From: Guptibacillus spartinae
GTDB taxonomy: Bacteria > Bacillota > Bacilli > Bacillales > Guptibacillaceae
Direction of reading: 5' to 3'
NCBI RefSeq assembly: GCF_028610625.1
Contig: NZ_JAQQWU010000007.1
Location: 1 to 64,000 of the forward strand
DNA: 64,000 bases
Below the pieces are notes generated by a model. That model ran no database searches, was not told where the DNA came from, and worked only from the letters and a program-made list of their open reading frames with translations. Both the position numbers and the translations under genes were made by a program. Shown here one piece after another: positions 34,293-44,161 of this stretch; position 1 is the first letter of the stretch, and every line of letters starts with the position of its first letter.

Positions 34293-35642
34293 TTAACCAG
34301 TAATAATTGGCTCCTTTGGATAATGATAATGTTCAACTGAAGCTTTCCCACGCATCATAAGTAAGAAGGAAATAATCCCGATTCTTCCAACAAACATGAG
34401 GAAGATAATCACACATTTTCCAGCGGTGCTTAGTTCTGAGGTAATTCCGAGAGATAAACCGGTTGTTCCAAAAGCTGAAGTTACCTCAAAGATAATTGCC
34501 GCTAGCGAGAATGATTCGGTTGCTGAAAGAATCACTACTGCAAGACCACACAGTCCAGTTGCGGTAAAGATAACGATAAACGATTTAATAATATCATCGT
34601 GAAGGAGCTCTCTTCCAAAAACTTTCACGCTCTTCCGCCCCCTAGCAAAATGAATCACTGTTAAGACTGCAACAGCAAACGTTGTTGTTCGTATGCCCCC
34701 TCCTACACTGCTTGGAGAGGCTCCAATAAACATAAGTAAACTTAAAACCATCTGTGTGGGTAAAGCGAATTCACTTACGTCCATCGTTGCGAGGCCGCCG
34801 TTTCTCGTTGTCACCGATTGAAAGAGGGAATAAAACAGGGCTTGATCCCAGGATTTATCAGCTAAGAAATGCCCAGCTTCTAAAACCCATATAAGGATAG
34901 TTCCGATGATAATGAGTCCAAAAAACGTCGTGCTTGTAACCTTCGTAAATAAAGTAAATCGATAAGCAACAGCTTCCTTTTTTTGAAACAAATAATCTTT
35001 CAATTCAATTAGGACAGGGAATCCGATTGCACCTAAAATTAGCAGCATCATATTAATGGTTTGTACAAAATAATCATTGGCATAAGGGACAAGTGAATTT
35101 CCTGTAATATCAAATCCTGCATTTGTGGTCGCACTGACTGCAGCAAAAAAACCCTGAAGAAATGATTCTTGCCACGTATCATAATATTTTAATAAATAAA
35201 TTCCGAGAATAACGGTGCCAATTGCTTCAAATAGAAGAATAAGTCCAAGAATTTGTCTCATTAATTTTACTAATCCTGCTAATGTACCTCGATTCTGATC
35301 TGTACTAATCAGCTGACGCTCTTTCATTCCTATTTTCTTTCCCATTAACAGCCAAACAAACGTACCAAGTGTCATGATGCCAATCCCACCAAATTGTAGA
35401 ACAAATGCTAGTATGTATGTCCCTACTGTACTGAAGGTATCAGCAGTAGATACAACTGTAAGGCCTGTTACACTAATCGCACTTACCGCTGTAAACAATG
35501 CATCGATAAAGCTCCAATGAACACCTTCCTGATGGGCAATTGGGAGACTTAATAAAATGGTCGACAGCACAACCGCAGTGACATAAAAAAGTACAATGAG
35601 TTGAACTGACGAAAGTTCTGTCGCTTTTTCTTTAATTCTCAT
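34293..35642 (-). CDS. Ktr potassium uptake channel subunit (KtrB/KtrD)
   Basis: 449 residues, the four-fold M-P-M architecture of Trk/Ktr/HKT channels. The four selectivity-filter loops are visible: 'AVSAISVTGLTV', 'AVSATTNAGFDI', 'SVTTRNGGLATM' and 'VTSAFGTTGLSLG', each with the filter glycine. It imports K+ (often Na+-coupled) with a cytosolic RCK ring of KtrA or KtrC. No ktrA/ktrC is adjacent, which is the KtrD situation in B. subtilis, and the length equals KtrD. Confidence 0.9.
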   Translation of the reverse strand: MRIKEKATELSSVQLIVLFYVTAVVLSTILLSLPIAHQEGVHWSFIDALFTAVSAISVTGLTVVSTADTFSTVGTYILAFVLQFGGIGIMTLGTFVWLLMGKKIGMKERQLISTDQNRGTLAGLVKLMRQILGLILLFEAIGTVILGIYLLKYYDTWQESFLQGFFAAVSATTNAGFDITGNSLVPYANDYFVQTINMMLLILGAIGFPVLIELKDYLFQKKEAVAYRFTLFTKVTSTTFFGLIIIGTILIWVLEAGHFLADKSWDQALFYSLFQSVTTRNGGLATMDVSEFALPTQMVLSLLMFIGASPSSVGGGIRTTTFAVAVLTVIHFARGRKSVKVFGRELLHDDIIKSFIVIFTATGLCGLAVVILSATESFSLAAIIFEVTSAFGTTGLSLGITSELSTAGKCVIIFLMFVGRIGIISFLLMMRGKASVEHYHYPKEPIITG

Positions 35643-35774
35643 ATGCTTTCCTCCCTGATCCTATAGCATGATCATGACGTTAACCCGCTCTTTTGTAAAT
35701 ACCACTCTTTAGAGAATAACCTCGTCTATAGTATAATAAACGTTGTCAATTGTTTGAAAATTGGGGGAATATCG

Positions 35775-37358
35775 ATGAACGATCAACGTCATGAAAGAGA
35801 ACTGCTCACTCTCAAAACAATCGCTGAGACATTAAATCGCTCTACAGATCTGAAACCAATGCTTCAAGCGGTACTTGAAGATTTGTTAAGTGTCACTGGT
35901 TTAAAAACGGGATGGATTTTCCTATCCAATCATAAAAGTCACTATACATGTGAAGCTGATGTAAAACTTCCCGCTGCTCTCACTCAAAATCAGAAAGAAC
36001 CAATGTGCAAAGGAACGTGCTGGTGCTTAAATAAATTTTGGGGTGGACGATTAAATCAGGCCGTAAATATAATTGAATGCAAGCGTCTAGAAGACGCCCT
36101 TTACCACCAGACGGGTGATACAGAAGGACTGACGCATCATGCGACCGTTCCATTAACCGCCGCAGGTGAATCTTTTGGGGTATTAAACGTTGGTTCGCCA
36201 GGTAAAGAAACCTTTTCAGACGAAGAGTTAACGCTTTTAGAGTCTGTTGCCTTTCAGATTGGTACTGCCATTAAACGAACACGCCTCTATCAAGATGAAC
36301 AAAAGCGAGCTGAGAATTACTTAAAATTAGAAACCTTAACGAGAGAATTGTGGCAACATGAAAGTGATGATGAGATCATTCGTGCAATTGTGCATCATGC
36401 AGGTCAGTCATTCAACTGGCCATTCGTCGGTTTTTCATCAAAAAGTCACCCTCACGCTATCCTCCATTCAACTTACAAAAATGGAGAAAGCAGCATAAGG
36501 ACTAAAACATATTCTAAGGAAACGATTCATGAAATACAAGAAGCCGCTCAAAGCCATCAACCTGTGACGCTCCAAAAAAATGTATTTCCCATTCATTTAC
36601 CATCTCTTGTCATTCAGGCAAAACATGTGATGATTCGTAAGGAGTCAATTGGTATCTTATTCACGCTGCTTCCATCCTTTTCTAAAAGTGATGGAGAAAT
36701 CTTGCACGCAGTTGCTGATCATATGGCACTCGCCATTGAACAATCTCGTGTGAATGATAAAAGACAGGAACTTATTCTATCGGAAGAACGAAATAGACTT
36801 GCGAGAGACTTGCATGATTCGGTCAGTCAAAAGCTTTTTTCCCTATCCATGACAGCACGCGGAGCACAAAATATCCCTCATGCTCCAAATATACTCAGTG
36901 ATGCTTTACAAGACATACAACAGCTTTCTCAAGAAGCAATGCAAGAAATGAGAACGTTAATTTGGCAGCTTCGGCCTGTAGGGATCGAGGCTGGACTTAT
37001 GACTTCCCTTAAATCTTACGCTGTCGGATTAGGCCTGAATCCAAATTGTGACGTGTCTGGCTTTAAACATCTTCCCCGGCCAATTGAAGAAGCGCTTTTT
37101 CGAATCGGACAGGAGTCATTAAATAACATCCAAAAGCATGCCGGTGTAGCAGACGTCACTCTTCACCTTCTCATAAATGAACAAGAAGCCACCCTTACGA
37201 TTGTCGATTGTGGAAATGGATTTAATCCAGAAACCATCGGGGATTGCACACTAGGGCTTAGAGGAATGAAAGAGCGAGCAGCATTACTAGGAGGCACCTT
37301 TTCGATTTTTAGCAAACCCAAAACCGGAACAAAAATTCAAGTTCGACTGCCACTATGA
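35775..37358 (+). CDS. GAF-domain sensor histidine kinase (AirS/YhcY-like)
   Basis: 527 residues, cytosolic. Two GAF domains (about 10-170 and 190-325) are followed by a HisKA_3 dimerisation domain with H347 in 'RNRLARDLHDSVSQKLFS' and a HATPase ('DCGNGF', 'GLRGMKERAALLGG'). The first GAF carries a cysteine cluster C78-x3-C82-x-C84 and C102, the position in which staphylococcal AirS binds a redox-sensitive Fe-S cluster, so an O2/redox sensing role is likely. The response regulator gene follows 13 bp downstream. The ATG at 35775 follows GGGGGAA. Confidence 0.88.
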   Translation: MNDQRHERELLTLKTIAETLNRSTDLKPMLQAVLEDLLSVTGLKTGWIFLSNHKSHYTCEADVKLPAALTQNQKEPMCKGTCWCLNKFWGGRLNQAVNIIECKRLEDALYHQTGDTEGLTHHATVPLTAAGESFGVLNVGSPGKETFSDEELTLLESVAFQIGTAIKRTRLYQDEQKRAENYLKLETLTRELWQHESDDEIIRAIVHHAGQSFNWPFVGFSSKSHPHAILHSTYKNGESSIRTKTYSKETIHEIQEAAQSHQPVTLQKNVFPIHLPSLVIQAKHVMIRKESIGILFTLLPSFSKSDGEILHAVADHMALAIEQSRVNDKRQELILSEERNRLARDLHDSVSQKLFSLSMTARGAQNIPHAPNILSDALQDIQQLSQEAMQEMRTLIWQLRPVGIEAGLMTSLKSYAVGLGLNPNCDVSGFKHLPRPIEEALFRIGQESLNNIQKHAGVADVTLHLLINEQEATLTIVDCGNGFNPETIGDCTLGLRGMKERAALLGGTFSIFSKPKTGTKIQVRLPL

Positions 37359-37371
37359 AAGAGGGATTTAC

Positions 37372-38028
37372 ATGGAAAGAAAAATAAAACTACTTTTAGC
37401 TGATGATCATCTTATGGTAAGAAAAGGACTACGCTTTTTTCTTGAAACTCAGCAGGATATTGAGATTATCGGTGAAGCAGCAAACGGCATAGAAGCCGTC
37501 AGACTAGCAAAAGAATTAACTCCAGACATCATTTTAATGGATTTAATTATGCCAGAAATGGATGGCATTGAAGCAACAAAAGAATTGAAAAAAAGTCTAC
37601 CACATATCAAAATTATTATCTTAACAAGCTTTTCAGATCAAGATCATGTTCTTCCAGCTATTAGAGCTGGCGCTGAGGGGTATCAATTAAAAGATATTGA
37701 TCCTGATGAGTTAATTTACACCATTCGAGAAGCGAATCGTGGAAATCGGCACCTCCATCCTCTAGCTACCAATCAGCTTATGTCTCATATGACAGAAAAA
37801 AGCGAAGAAGAAGAGCGAAAACTTTCCTTGCTAACCCCTAGGGAGAGAGATGTATTAGGAGAAATCACGTTAGGGAAAAGCAACAAAGAAATAGCAGCTG
37901 CTCTCTATATCACAGAAAAAACCGTTAAAACGCACGTAAGTAGTGTTCTTTCAAAACTGAATTTCCACGATCGCACTCAAGCTGCTCTCTATGCTACAAA
38001 ACAGAACTGGTTCGAAGATCAATCCTAA
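37372..38028 (+). CDS. NarL/LuxR-type response regulator (AirR/YhcZ-like)
   Basis: 218 residues. The receiver domain has phosphoacceptor D57 in 'DIILMDLIMPEMDGIEA', acidic 'ADDH' and Lys in 'QLKDIDPDEL'. The C-terminal LuxR HTH ('LTPRERDVLGEITLGKSNKEIAAALYITEKTVKTHVSSVLSKL') binds DNA. It is the partner of the preceding GAF kinase, 13 bp apart with a GAGGGA site, forming an AirSR/YhcYZ-like redox-responsive system. Confidence 0.92.
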   Translation: MERKIKLLLADDHLMVRKGLRFFLETQQDIEIIGEAANGIEAVRLAKELTPDIILMDLIMPEMDGIEATKELKKSLPHIKIIILTSFSDQDHVLPAIRAGAEGYQLKDIDPDELIYTIREANRGNRHLHPLATNQLMSHMTEKSEEEERKLSLLTPRERDVLGEITLGKSNKEIAAALYITEKTVKTHVSSVLSKLNFHDRTQAALYATKQNWFEDQS

Positions 38029-38162
38029 GACTAAAGTATGAGTCGTGACCCCTCCTTATTTGCGATGCAAGTTGCTTAGATGTTTTATACGCTAATAAGA
38101 GATTCATTTGCTCACAAATGAGGTATGGAAAGAATATAGAGGTAGTAGAAAGGAGCATTTAA

Positions 38163-38711
38163 ATGAAAGTAATGGTAATGAACGGAAGTCCTAGAGACAA
38201 GTCTATGACAAGGAATTTGACAAATACGGTGACGGATCAGCTTGATGAAAAAGGAATTGAAGTTCTTACATTTGATGCAGGGTTTCATGACCTGCCATTG
38301 TTCAAAGGTAGAAAAGAAGACCTTGATCATCCAGAAGTAAAGCGACTAATCGCTCATGCTACGCAGGCAGATGCGTTCATCATTTGCTCGCCTGAGTATC
38401 ACAACGGGATGAGTGGCGCATTAAAAAACGCGCTTGATTTCTTAGGAGGATCACACTTCAAAAATAAACCTACAGCTCTTGCGTCTGTAGGTGGTGGAGG
38501 AAAGGGCGGCATCAATGCTCTCAATAATATGCGAACAGTGATGAGAGGCCTTTATGCTCTAGTAATACCTGATCAGTTCTGTGCGGATCCGACTTGCTTT
38601 GATGAAAAGGGTTATATGATCGAGACAAAAGCAAAAGAACGACTAACAATTGTCGTAAATGAGCTAACCTCTCTTACATCAACAATGGAGAGGAAGATCG
38701 AAGTCCAATAA
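38163..38711 (+). CDS. NADPH-dependent FMN reductase (flavodoxin-fold)
   Basis: 182 residues. The FMN-phosphate loop is 'NGSPRDKSMTRNL' and the conserved 'SPEYHNGMSGALKNALDFL' marks the FMN_red family (azobenzene reductase YhdA/ArsH-like). It reduces FMN, quinones or azo compounds with NAD(P)H in the cytosol. It lies 134 bp downstream of the redox-sensing two-component genes and could be a target. Its GAAAGGAG ribosome site is seven bases before the ATG. Confidence 0.88.
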   Translation: MKVMVMNGSPRDKSMTRNLTNTVTDQLDEKGIEVLTFDAGFHDLPLFKGRKEDLDHPEVKRLIAHATQADAFIICSPEYHNGMSGALKNALDFLGGSHFKNKPTALASVGGGGKGGINALNNMRTVMRGLYALVIPDQFCADPTCFDEKGYMIETKAKERLTIVVNELTSLTSTMERKIEVQ

Positions 38712-38717
38712 ACAAGA

Positions 38718-38750
38718 ACAAGCGTACTTGAAGCAAAGTACGCTTGTTTT
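38718..38750. terminator. Bidirectional terminator between FMN reductase and ger operon 1
   Basis: 12-bp arms ACAAGCGTACTT/AAGTACGCTTGT with a 6-nt loop and T's on the plus side. Confidence 0.88.
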
Positions 38751-39832
38751 TATTCAATAACCCCTGATTCGGTAATTGTTACGTCCATTTGAAAGGTTAT
38801 ATCCATGTCCGGATAACGTTTTTCCCAATCTTCTTCATGAAAATCTCCTCTGGTAACGCTCCGAACAGCACTTCCGATTCCAAGTGGATCGATGTTAAGA
38901 TCCTGAAATTTGTTTATCATGTCCATCCCGGTTTTTTCAATATCCTTTTCCATCTTGGTTTCAATATTCTTAAGCTTAGCAGGTGTAAGCTTCTCGCCTG
39001 AATATTCTTTTATCACTCCAAGAACTTTACCATGCAGGACAATTTTATTACGGTTAACCATCTTTAAGTTAATATTCCGCTTTGAAGCAATATTGTATAT
39101 CGCAGCATGTTCCTCTTCATCCAATTTCACAGTAAACGAATCATTGCTAGAAAATTTCTGATGAAGAACTTTAAATGTAAAAAGGTTTTTAGCATTAATG
39201 GAATCTACCATTTTATCACCTTTAAACAAGGCAATCCCCGTGATTTTCACCTTATCTTCATCAAGCACAACTAAAGGGAGAAAAGGATCATCACCTACAG
39301 AGTAATAATTATATAAAAAATCATGAAGATTTGTTTCAGGAAGCATACCATGCCGACTATTGTGACTTAATGTGTCATGAATATAGGTTCCCGTGTCCAC
39401 ATTACCATAATTCGTGGTTAGCAATGTTTCCACATCAGTCCCTGATATTCCCAAAAATACTCTAGATCCAATCGAAGGATCCCTTTGAAGCGTATCTACC
39501 AACTTCATAATCCCTTCAGTCTCAGCTATATCTTGACTAAAAAGGGCAACCTGTAGCTTTCCACTTACAAAGGGTTTCGGCGACTCTGAATTGTATTGAC
39601 TTCGTATTTCTTTACTAAGCTCTGCTGTTTGAACAAAAACATTATTCTCAATTCTTCCATCAGCTTCATACTGAGGGGCGACGGCAACGCCCTTCGTTTG
39701 ACCTTCTTCCTCATCTGATTCCGGAAGATCATATCCAATAATGGTTACCATTTGAATGTCATCAAGAATACTTTTTTGTACACAACTTGTTAAGAAGAAC
39801 ATACAAACAATCATACACACCCGTCGCTTCAT
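38750..39832 (-). CDS. Spore germination lipoprotein, Ger(x)C family
   Basis: 360 residues, third gene of ger operon 1. The signal peptide has the lipobox LTSC (Cys about residue 17), followed by the GerC fold with 'VTIIGYDLPES', 'SGKLQVALFSQDIAE' and the C-terminal 'KTGMDMINKFQDLNIDPLGIGSAVRS…VTITESGVIE'. The lipidated C subunit joins the A and B subunits in the inner spore membrane nutrient receptor. The start overlaps the B gene by four bases. Confidence 0.92.
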   Translation of the reverse strand: MKRRVCMIVCMFFLTSCVQKSILDDIQMVTIIGYDLPESDEEEGQTKGVAVAPQYEADGRIENNVFVQTAELSKEIRSQYNSESPKPFVSGKLQVALFSQDIAETEGIMKLVDTLQRDPSIGSRVFLGISGTDVETLLTTNYGNVDTGTYIHDTLSHNSRHGMLPETNLHDFLYNYYSVGDDPFLPLVVLDEDKVKITGIALFKGDKMVDSINAKNLFTFKVLHQKFSSNDSFTVKLDEEEHAAIYNIASKRNINLKMVNRNKIVLHGKVLGVIKEYSGEKLTPAKLKNIETKMEKDIEKTGMDMINKFQDLNIDPLGIGSAVRSVTRGDFHEEDWEKRYPDMDITFQMDVTITESGVIE

Positions 39833-40923
39833 CCTGATCTCCCCACCTTACTCTTTATGTACTGTACAACAAACAAAAATGGCACATACACATAAACAAA
39901 ATAGAACCCTAATTTACTTGTATATTGATTTAACAAATCAATACTTTCACGTCTTGCAAACACACCACTACTAATTAGCACAACAATAAGAATAGGAATA
40001 GTCGCATTTTGCTGACTGATCCGTGACAATCTTCTAATTCCTCTCCCAGCTGCCCAAACTGTTATGCAAATATTGGGAAGAATGACAAGCGCCCAAGATG
40101 CAATTCCAATGTATTCAAATCTCTGTACAAATGGCATTTCTGCAATTTTCCAGGTTGTTAACGTAGCCCAAATCGTTTTATCTAATTGTTCTGTACTAAA
40201 AAAAGCAATCGTTGTAATCATGACAAGCGTATAAATGAGAACCGTTAGGAGATGACCACCTTGAGCCCACCGATGTGACTTTTCTGCGTCTTTAATAAAT
40301 GGTAAATACATGAACAATGTTGTAAAACCTAAATAAGATAGAGAGGCACCTTTAGCTCCCTCATACATTTCCATAAATGAGTGATTAAAGAAGGGAAGTA
40401 AATCTCGAAATTGACCATAGAACAAAGGAAAGACCATTGTAAGAACAAGATAAAAGGGAAGAACCACTCCAAAAAAGGCGATACCCGCTACTACACGAAA
40501 TCCGCCAGATAAACAATAGTAAACAAGGAATAAAAGCACGGTTCCAAATATCCACTTATTTAAATCTGGAAACATCCATACTTGAACCACTTCGATATAG
40601 GTTCTGAGTACTGTAATGGCCATTGCAATAAAATAACCAATGGCGATTAAGCTAAGACATCCCCCTAGCCATTTTCCAAAAAGATTTTGGTGTAAAGAAA
40701 TAAGATCCCCTTTTTCCTTCATCATAATTTTATATATTAAGAAAATAATAACGTTCAAACTTAAACCCGCTGCTAATACAGAAATCCAAGCGTCATTACC
40801 AGCGGCCTTTGCGCTGATTCGCTGAAACCCCATAACACCAACGCCTACTTGAACAGAATGAACAAGATAGAAAACAAGAAATGGAGATACTTTATATTGA
40901 TCTTTCACCTCGGGTCCAGCCAT
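39829..40923 (-). CDS. Spore germination permease, GerAB family
   Basis: 364 residues with about ten hydrophobic segments. 'SPFLVFYLVHSVQVGVGVMGFQRISAKAAGNDAWISVL' and 'LSLYLGFTTLFMYLPFIKDAEKS'-like segments are typical of the GerB subunit, an APC-superfamily protein that carries the nutrient-binding site of the germination receptor. It is the second gene of ger operon 1, 24 bp after the A gene and overlapping the C gene by 4 bp. Confidence 0.92.
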   Translation of the reverse strand: MAGPEVKDQYKVSPFLVFYLVHSVQVGVGVMGFQRISAKAAGNDAWISVLAAGLSLNVIIFLIYKIMMKEKGDLISLHQNLFGKWLGGCLSLIAIGYFIAMAITVLRTYIEVVQVWMFPDLNKWIFGTVLLFLVYYCLSGGFRVVAGIAFFGVVLPFYLVLTMVFPLFYGQFRDLLPFFNHSFMEMYEGAKGASLSYLGFTTLFMYLPFIKDAEKSHRWAQGGHLLTVLIYTLVMITTIAFFSTEQLDKTIWATLTTWKIAEMPFVQRFEYIGIASWALVILPNICITVWAAGRGIRRLSRISQQNATIPILIVVLISSGVFARRESIDLLNQYTSKLGFYFVYVYVPFLFVVQYIKSKVGRSG

Positions 40924-40947
40924 ATGAAAAGCATCTCCTTTCTGTCC

Positions 40948-42450
40948 TTATTCATGAAAATCGTTTTTCTCTTTCTTCGTTACAGGAGTGAATCGTACCG
41001 TATCCTCAGACTGCAAATGAATGGGTCGTTTATTTTGAAACTTTAATGGAAACCTGATAATGGCATCTTTTAAATCCTGTACACGTAATGGATAAAGAGG
41101 CTCAAGAAAAGGTCTTCCTAGTGATTTAAGCTTAAGTAGATGAGCAATTAAGAAACTAAAGCAAACGGTAACTCCAAGAAGTCCCCAAAGATGAGCAAAT
41201 AAAAGAAATGGAAAACGTGTTAATCGAATCGTATTGCTCATGCGATAAACTGGAGTGGTGAAAGACGCGAGCGCCGATAGTGCGACAATGATTAACAGTA
41301 CGTTACTCGTTAATCCAGCTTCAACTGATGCTGTTCCGATGACGATACCCCCAACAATACCAATTGTTTGACCAACTTTTGTTGGAAGTCTTGCGCCTGC
41401 TTCTCTTAGTAACTCAATCGATAATTCTAAAAAGATGGCTTCTAGTATTGGCGGCAGCGGAATACGCTGCCTTGAACTAACCAGAGTACCGAGTAGATCC
41501 TTTGGAATTAATTCGTAGTGATATGTCAACGTAGCGACGTAAACAGGCGTAACAAGAATGGAAAACAAAATAGCAAATATTCGAATCAATCGGGCGCTTG
41601 ATGCAACAATCCAGTTAACAAAATAATCTTCGAATGCTGAGAAAAATTCGACCAACGTGGTGGGTCCTATTAATGCCTGTGGTGAACCATCCGATAGGAC
41701 AACTACCTTTCCTTCACATAAAACGGATGTAACCCGGTCAGGTCTTTCTGTATCAATCAATTGTGGAAAAGGAGAGTTACGATCATCTGTAATTAACTGC
41801 ATTAACACAGAGCTATCCACAATTTGATCCACTTTAATATCTTCAAGTCGCTGTTTTACCGTGTTAACGTTCTCTTCGTTTGCAATGCCATCAAGGTAGA
41901 GAACGACTACTTTCGTATTAGTCAACTTCCCAATTGTTAACTCGTAGGCTTTTAATTCATGCACAGGCAGCCGTTTCCTAACTAAGTGTATATTCGTATC
42001 AAGCGATTCAACAAACGCTTCTTTCGATCCAACGACTGTGAATTCTACTTCTGGCTGGGTAACGGCTCTTGCCTTCTTCACTTGTGATGGAATAAGCGCA
42101 CATTCTTTTGCATTTGCATTTAAACGAATGATGACAAAACCTCTCATCACTTTTTCACAGATCTCTTTCAAATCATTTGAAATGATCACACCTGGAATTG
42201 GAACCCTTTCTGGTATTTCCTCCAGCGTCTTTATTGGTTTTTCGACAAGGTAAGGAAGGATATGATCATTGAGCTCCGTTTCGTGAACGAGCGTTTTAAA
42301 ATAATAAATAAAAAACGAACTATCCTGTTGCTTGCTTTCATGATGGAGAAAATCTCCTGAATCTTGTAAGTTTCGTATAAGTTCAGGAAGGTTTTTTAAC
42401 TTATCGGGAGAGTGATTTTTTTTCAACCATCGAAACATTTTTTTCACCAC
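40948..42450 (-). CDS. Spore germination protein, GerAA family
   Basis: 500 residues. A soluble N-terminal domain (about 1-280) contains 'LYLDGIANEENVNTVKQRLEDI' and 'FPQLIDTERPDRVTSVLCEGKVVVLSDGSPQALIGPTTLVEFF'. It is followed by a membrane domain with 'LPPILEAIFLELSIELLREAGARLPTKVGQTIGIVGGIVIG'. GerA subunits form the oligomeric ion channel of the germination receptor. It is the first gene of ger operon 1. The GTG at 42450 and the ATG four codons on are both possible starts. Confidence 0.92.
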   Translation of the reverse strand: MVKKMFRWLKKNHSPDKLKNLPELIRNLQDSGDFLHHESKQQDSSFFIYYFKTLVHETELNDHILPYLVEKPIKTLEEIPERVPIPGVIISNDLKEICEKVMRGFVIIRLNANAKECALIPSQVKKARAVTQPEVEFTVVGSKEAFVESLDTNIHLVRKRLPVHELKAYELTIGKLTNTKVVVLYLDGIANEENVNTVKQRLEDIKVDQIVDSSVLMQLITDDRNSPFPQLIDTERPDRVTSVLCEGKVVVLSDGSPQALIGPTTLVEFFSAFEDYFVNWIVASSARLIRIFAILFSILVTPVYVATLTYHYELIPKDLLGTLVSSRQRIPLPPILEAIFLELSIELLREAGARLPTKVGQTIGIVGGIVIGTASVEAGLTSNVLLIIVALSALASFTTPVYRMSNTIRLTRFPFLLFAHLWGLLGVTVCFSFLIAHLLKLKSLGRPFLEPLYPLRVQDLKDAIIRFPLKFQNKRPIHLQSEDTVRFTPVTKKEKNDFHE

Positions 42451-42520
42451 GCATTCACCAGTTCTTCTAGTAGTTTTTGCAATTCAGTTTAATTTATCCA
42501 ACTCCAAAAAGCACAAAAAA

Positions 42521-42543
42521 AAGCGTGCCATTTTGGCACGCTT
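42521..42543 (-). terminator. Terminator of the isocitrate dehydrogenase gene
   Basis: 9-bp arms AAGCGTGCC/GGCACGCTT with a 5-nt loop and eight T on the minus strand. Confidence 0.92.
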
Positions 42544-42550
42544 CCACTAT

Positions 42551-43993
42551 TTATTGTCCTTGAGCTAATGAATAGGCAATTTTCCCATCAAATCGATATA
42601 AGTTCTCTATCTTAATCCAGTCTAATTCTTCAGACTCGATTTGAGATAGAAGCTCACGAATCATTCCTTGTGTTTCTTTTTTTCCTTCAACCGGCTGGAA
42701 TCTGCAGCGCCAGTGATCGGATAAAAACGTTTCGGAGAACCCGTTTGGATATACTTTCACACCACGATTTGTCATCATAACGAATTCATGATTGCTTGCT
42801 TCTGCTGCACGAGTGAGTTTATCAGCAATTTCATCAATCGTAAGCGTATTGTTAAATAAAAATACGTCTGTTCCGTCAAGTTCACGCTCAGGAACGTAGT
42901 TCGGACGGATCGTTTCTTCTTGCTTCTCTTCCACTTCCTTACTATAAACAACAGGAGCGAGAACAGAAGGAGATTGACCAAGACGATCAACCACAGCATT
43001 TGCGAACTCTTTCGTTCCAACAGCGTCTTTTCCTTTGGCAATATCACCAGTCAAAACGCCATCTTCAATCGTTTTCAACCATGCATTATGAATCTTTTCA
43101 GCTGCTTCAGGCTGTCCGATATGGACAAGCATCATAATTGCTCCGTGAAGAAGACCAGACGGATTAGCAATCCCTTTACCTGCAATATCAGGAGCACTAC
43201 CATGGATTGCTTCAAACATGGCGATTTGATCTCCGATATTGGCTGAACCTGCCAAACCAACGCTTCCTGCGATTTGAGCTGCGATATCCGAAGCAATATC
43301 TCCATATAAATTCAACGTTACGATGACATCAAATTCTTCTGGAGAGTCAGCTAGACGGGCCATACCAATATCAACAATGTAGCTGTTCGCTTCAATATCA
43401 GGATATTCAGCTGAAATTTCTTTAAATACCTGATGGAAAAGGCCATCACTTAATTTCATGATATTATCTTTCACCAGGCAGGTGACTTTCTTACGATTAT
43501 TCTTACGCGCATATTCAAACGCATGACGAATAATGCGCTCAGATCCCGGACGTGAAATAAGTTTGAGGCTTTGCACCACATCAGGCGTTTGCTGATGCTC
43601 GATACCTGAATAGAGATCCTCTTCATTTTCACGAACAATGACAAGGTCCATATCTGGGTGCTTGTTTTCAACGACAGGATGGTAAGATACGCAAGGGCGA
43701 ACGTTTGCATATAATCCCATAGCTGTTCGAATCGTCACGTTAAGACTCTTATAACCTCCGCCCTGTGGTGTTGTAATCGGTGCCTTTAAAAGGACTTTTG
43801 TTCGACGTAGAGAATCCCATGCTTCTTGTGGGATACCTGTTGAATTACCGGTAAGGTAAACTTTTTCGCCAACATCAATAAATTCAGGCTCAATTTCAGC
43901 CCCAGCTTGTTCTAGGATATTAAGTGTTGCTTCCATGATTTCTGGACCGATTCCGTCTCCAGTTGCCACGGTAATTGGACGCTTTTCTGCCAT
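42551..43993 (-). CDS. icd: Isocitrate dehydrogenase, long Thermus-type
   Basis: 480 residues. Residues 1-340 form the beta-decarboxylating dehydrogenase core: 'ATGDGIGPEIM' start, substrate Arg/Tyr in 'VIVRENEEDLYSGIEH' (R121, Y128), K175, metal Asp in 'LYGDIASDIAAQI' and nucleotide loop 'EAIHGSAPDIAGKGIANP'. About 136 extra C-terminal residues match the extension of the Thermus/Rickettsia type, not the 423-residue B. subtilis Icd. It should oxidise isocitrate to 2-oxoglutarate; cofactor preference is not certain from sequence. No citrate synthase or malate dehydrogenase gene is adjacent. Confidence 0.85.
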   Translation of the reverse strand: MAEKRPITVATGDGIGPEIMEATLNILEQAGAEIEPEFIDVGEKVYLTGNSTGIPQEAWDSLRRTKVLLKAPITTPQGGGYKSLNVTIRTAMGLYANVRPCVSYHPVVENKHPDMDLVIVRENEEDLYSGIEHQQTPDVVQSLKLISRPGSERIIRHAFEYARKNNRKKVTCLVKDNIMKLSDGLFHQVFKEISAEYPDIEANSYIVDIGMARLADSPEEFDVIVTLNLYGDIASDIAAQIAGSVGLAGSANIGDQIAMFEAIHGSAPDIAGKGIANPSGLLHGAIMMLVHIGQPEAAEKIHNAWLKTIEDGVLTGDIAKGKDAVGTKEFANAVVDRLGQSPSVLAPVVYSKEVEEKQEETIRPNYVPERELDGTDVFLFNNTLTIDEIADKLTRAAEASNHEFVMMTNRGVKVYPNGFSETFLSDHWRCRFQPVEGKKETQGMIRELLSQIESEELDWIKIENLYRFDGKIAYSLAQGQ

Positions 43994-44161
43994 GATCTTC
44001 TCTCCTTCTCTGGTCTTTCATCACACACTGAAAAAGCCGGCAAGCTCTAAGAGACAATACCGAATCTTCCTGATATCGTGAATTTTCCATCCTCCAAACT
44101 TCTCTAAACCCTAGTTTGAGTAATGGAAGTAACCATCAATTTGTTATCGCTTTCCAAGGTT

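Noticed and set aside
35643-35774. c-di-AMP (ydaO-type) riboswitch before the KtrD-like gene
   Set aside because: The gap is about 130 bp and no conserved ydaO blocks are visible.
43994-44161. Leader peptide or riboswitch in the 160-nt leader of the isocitrate dehydrogenase gene
   Set aside because: The only ATG after a GGAGG has no spacing, and I see no terminator or conserved motif.
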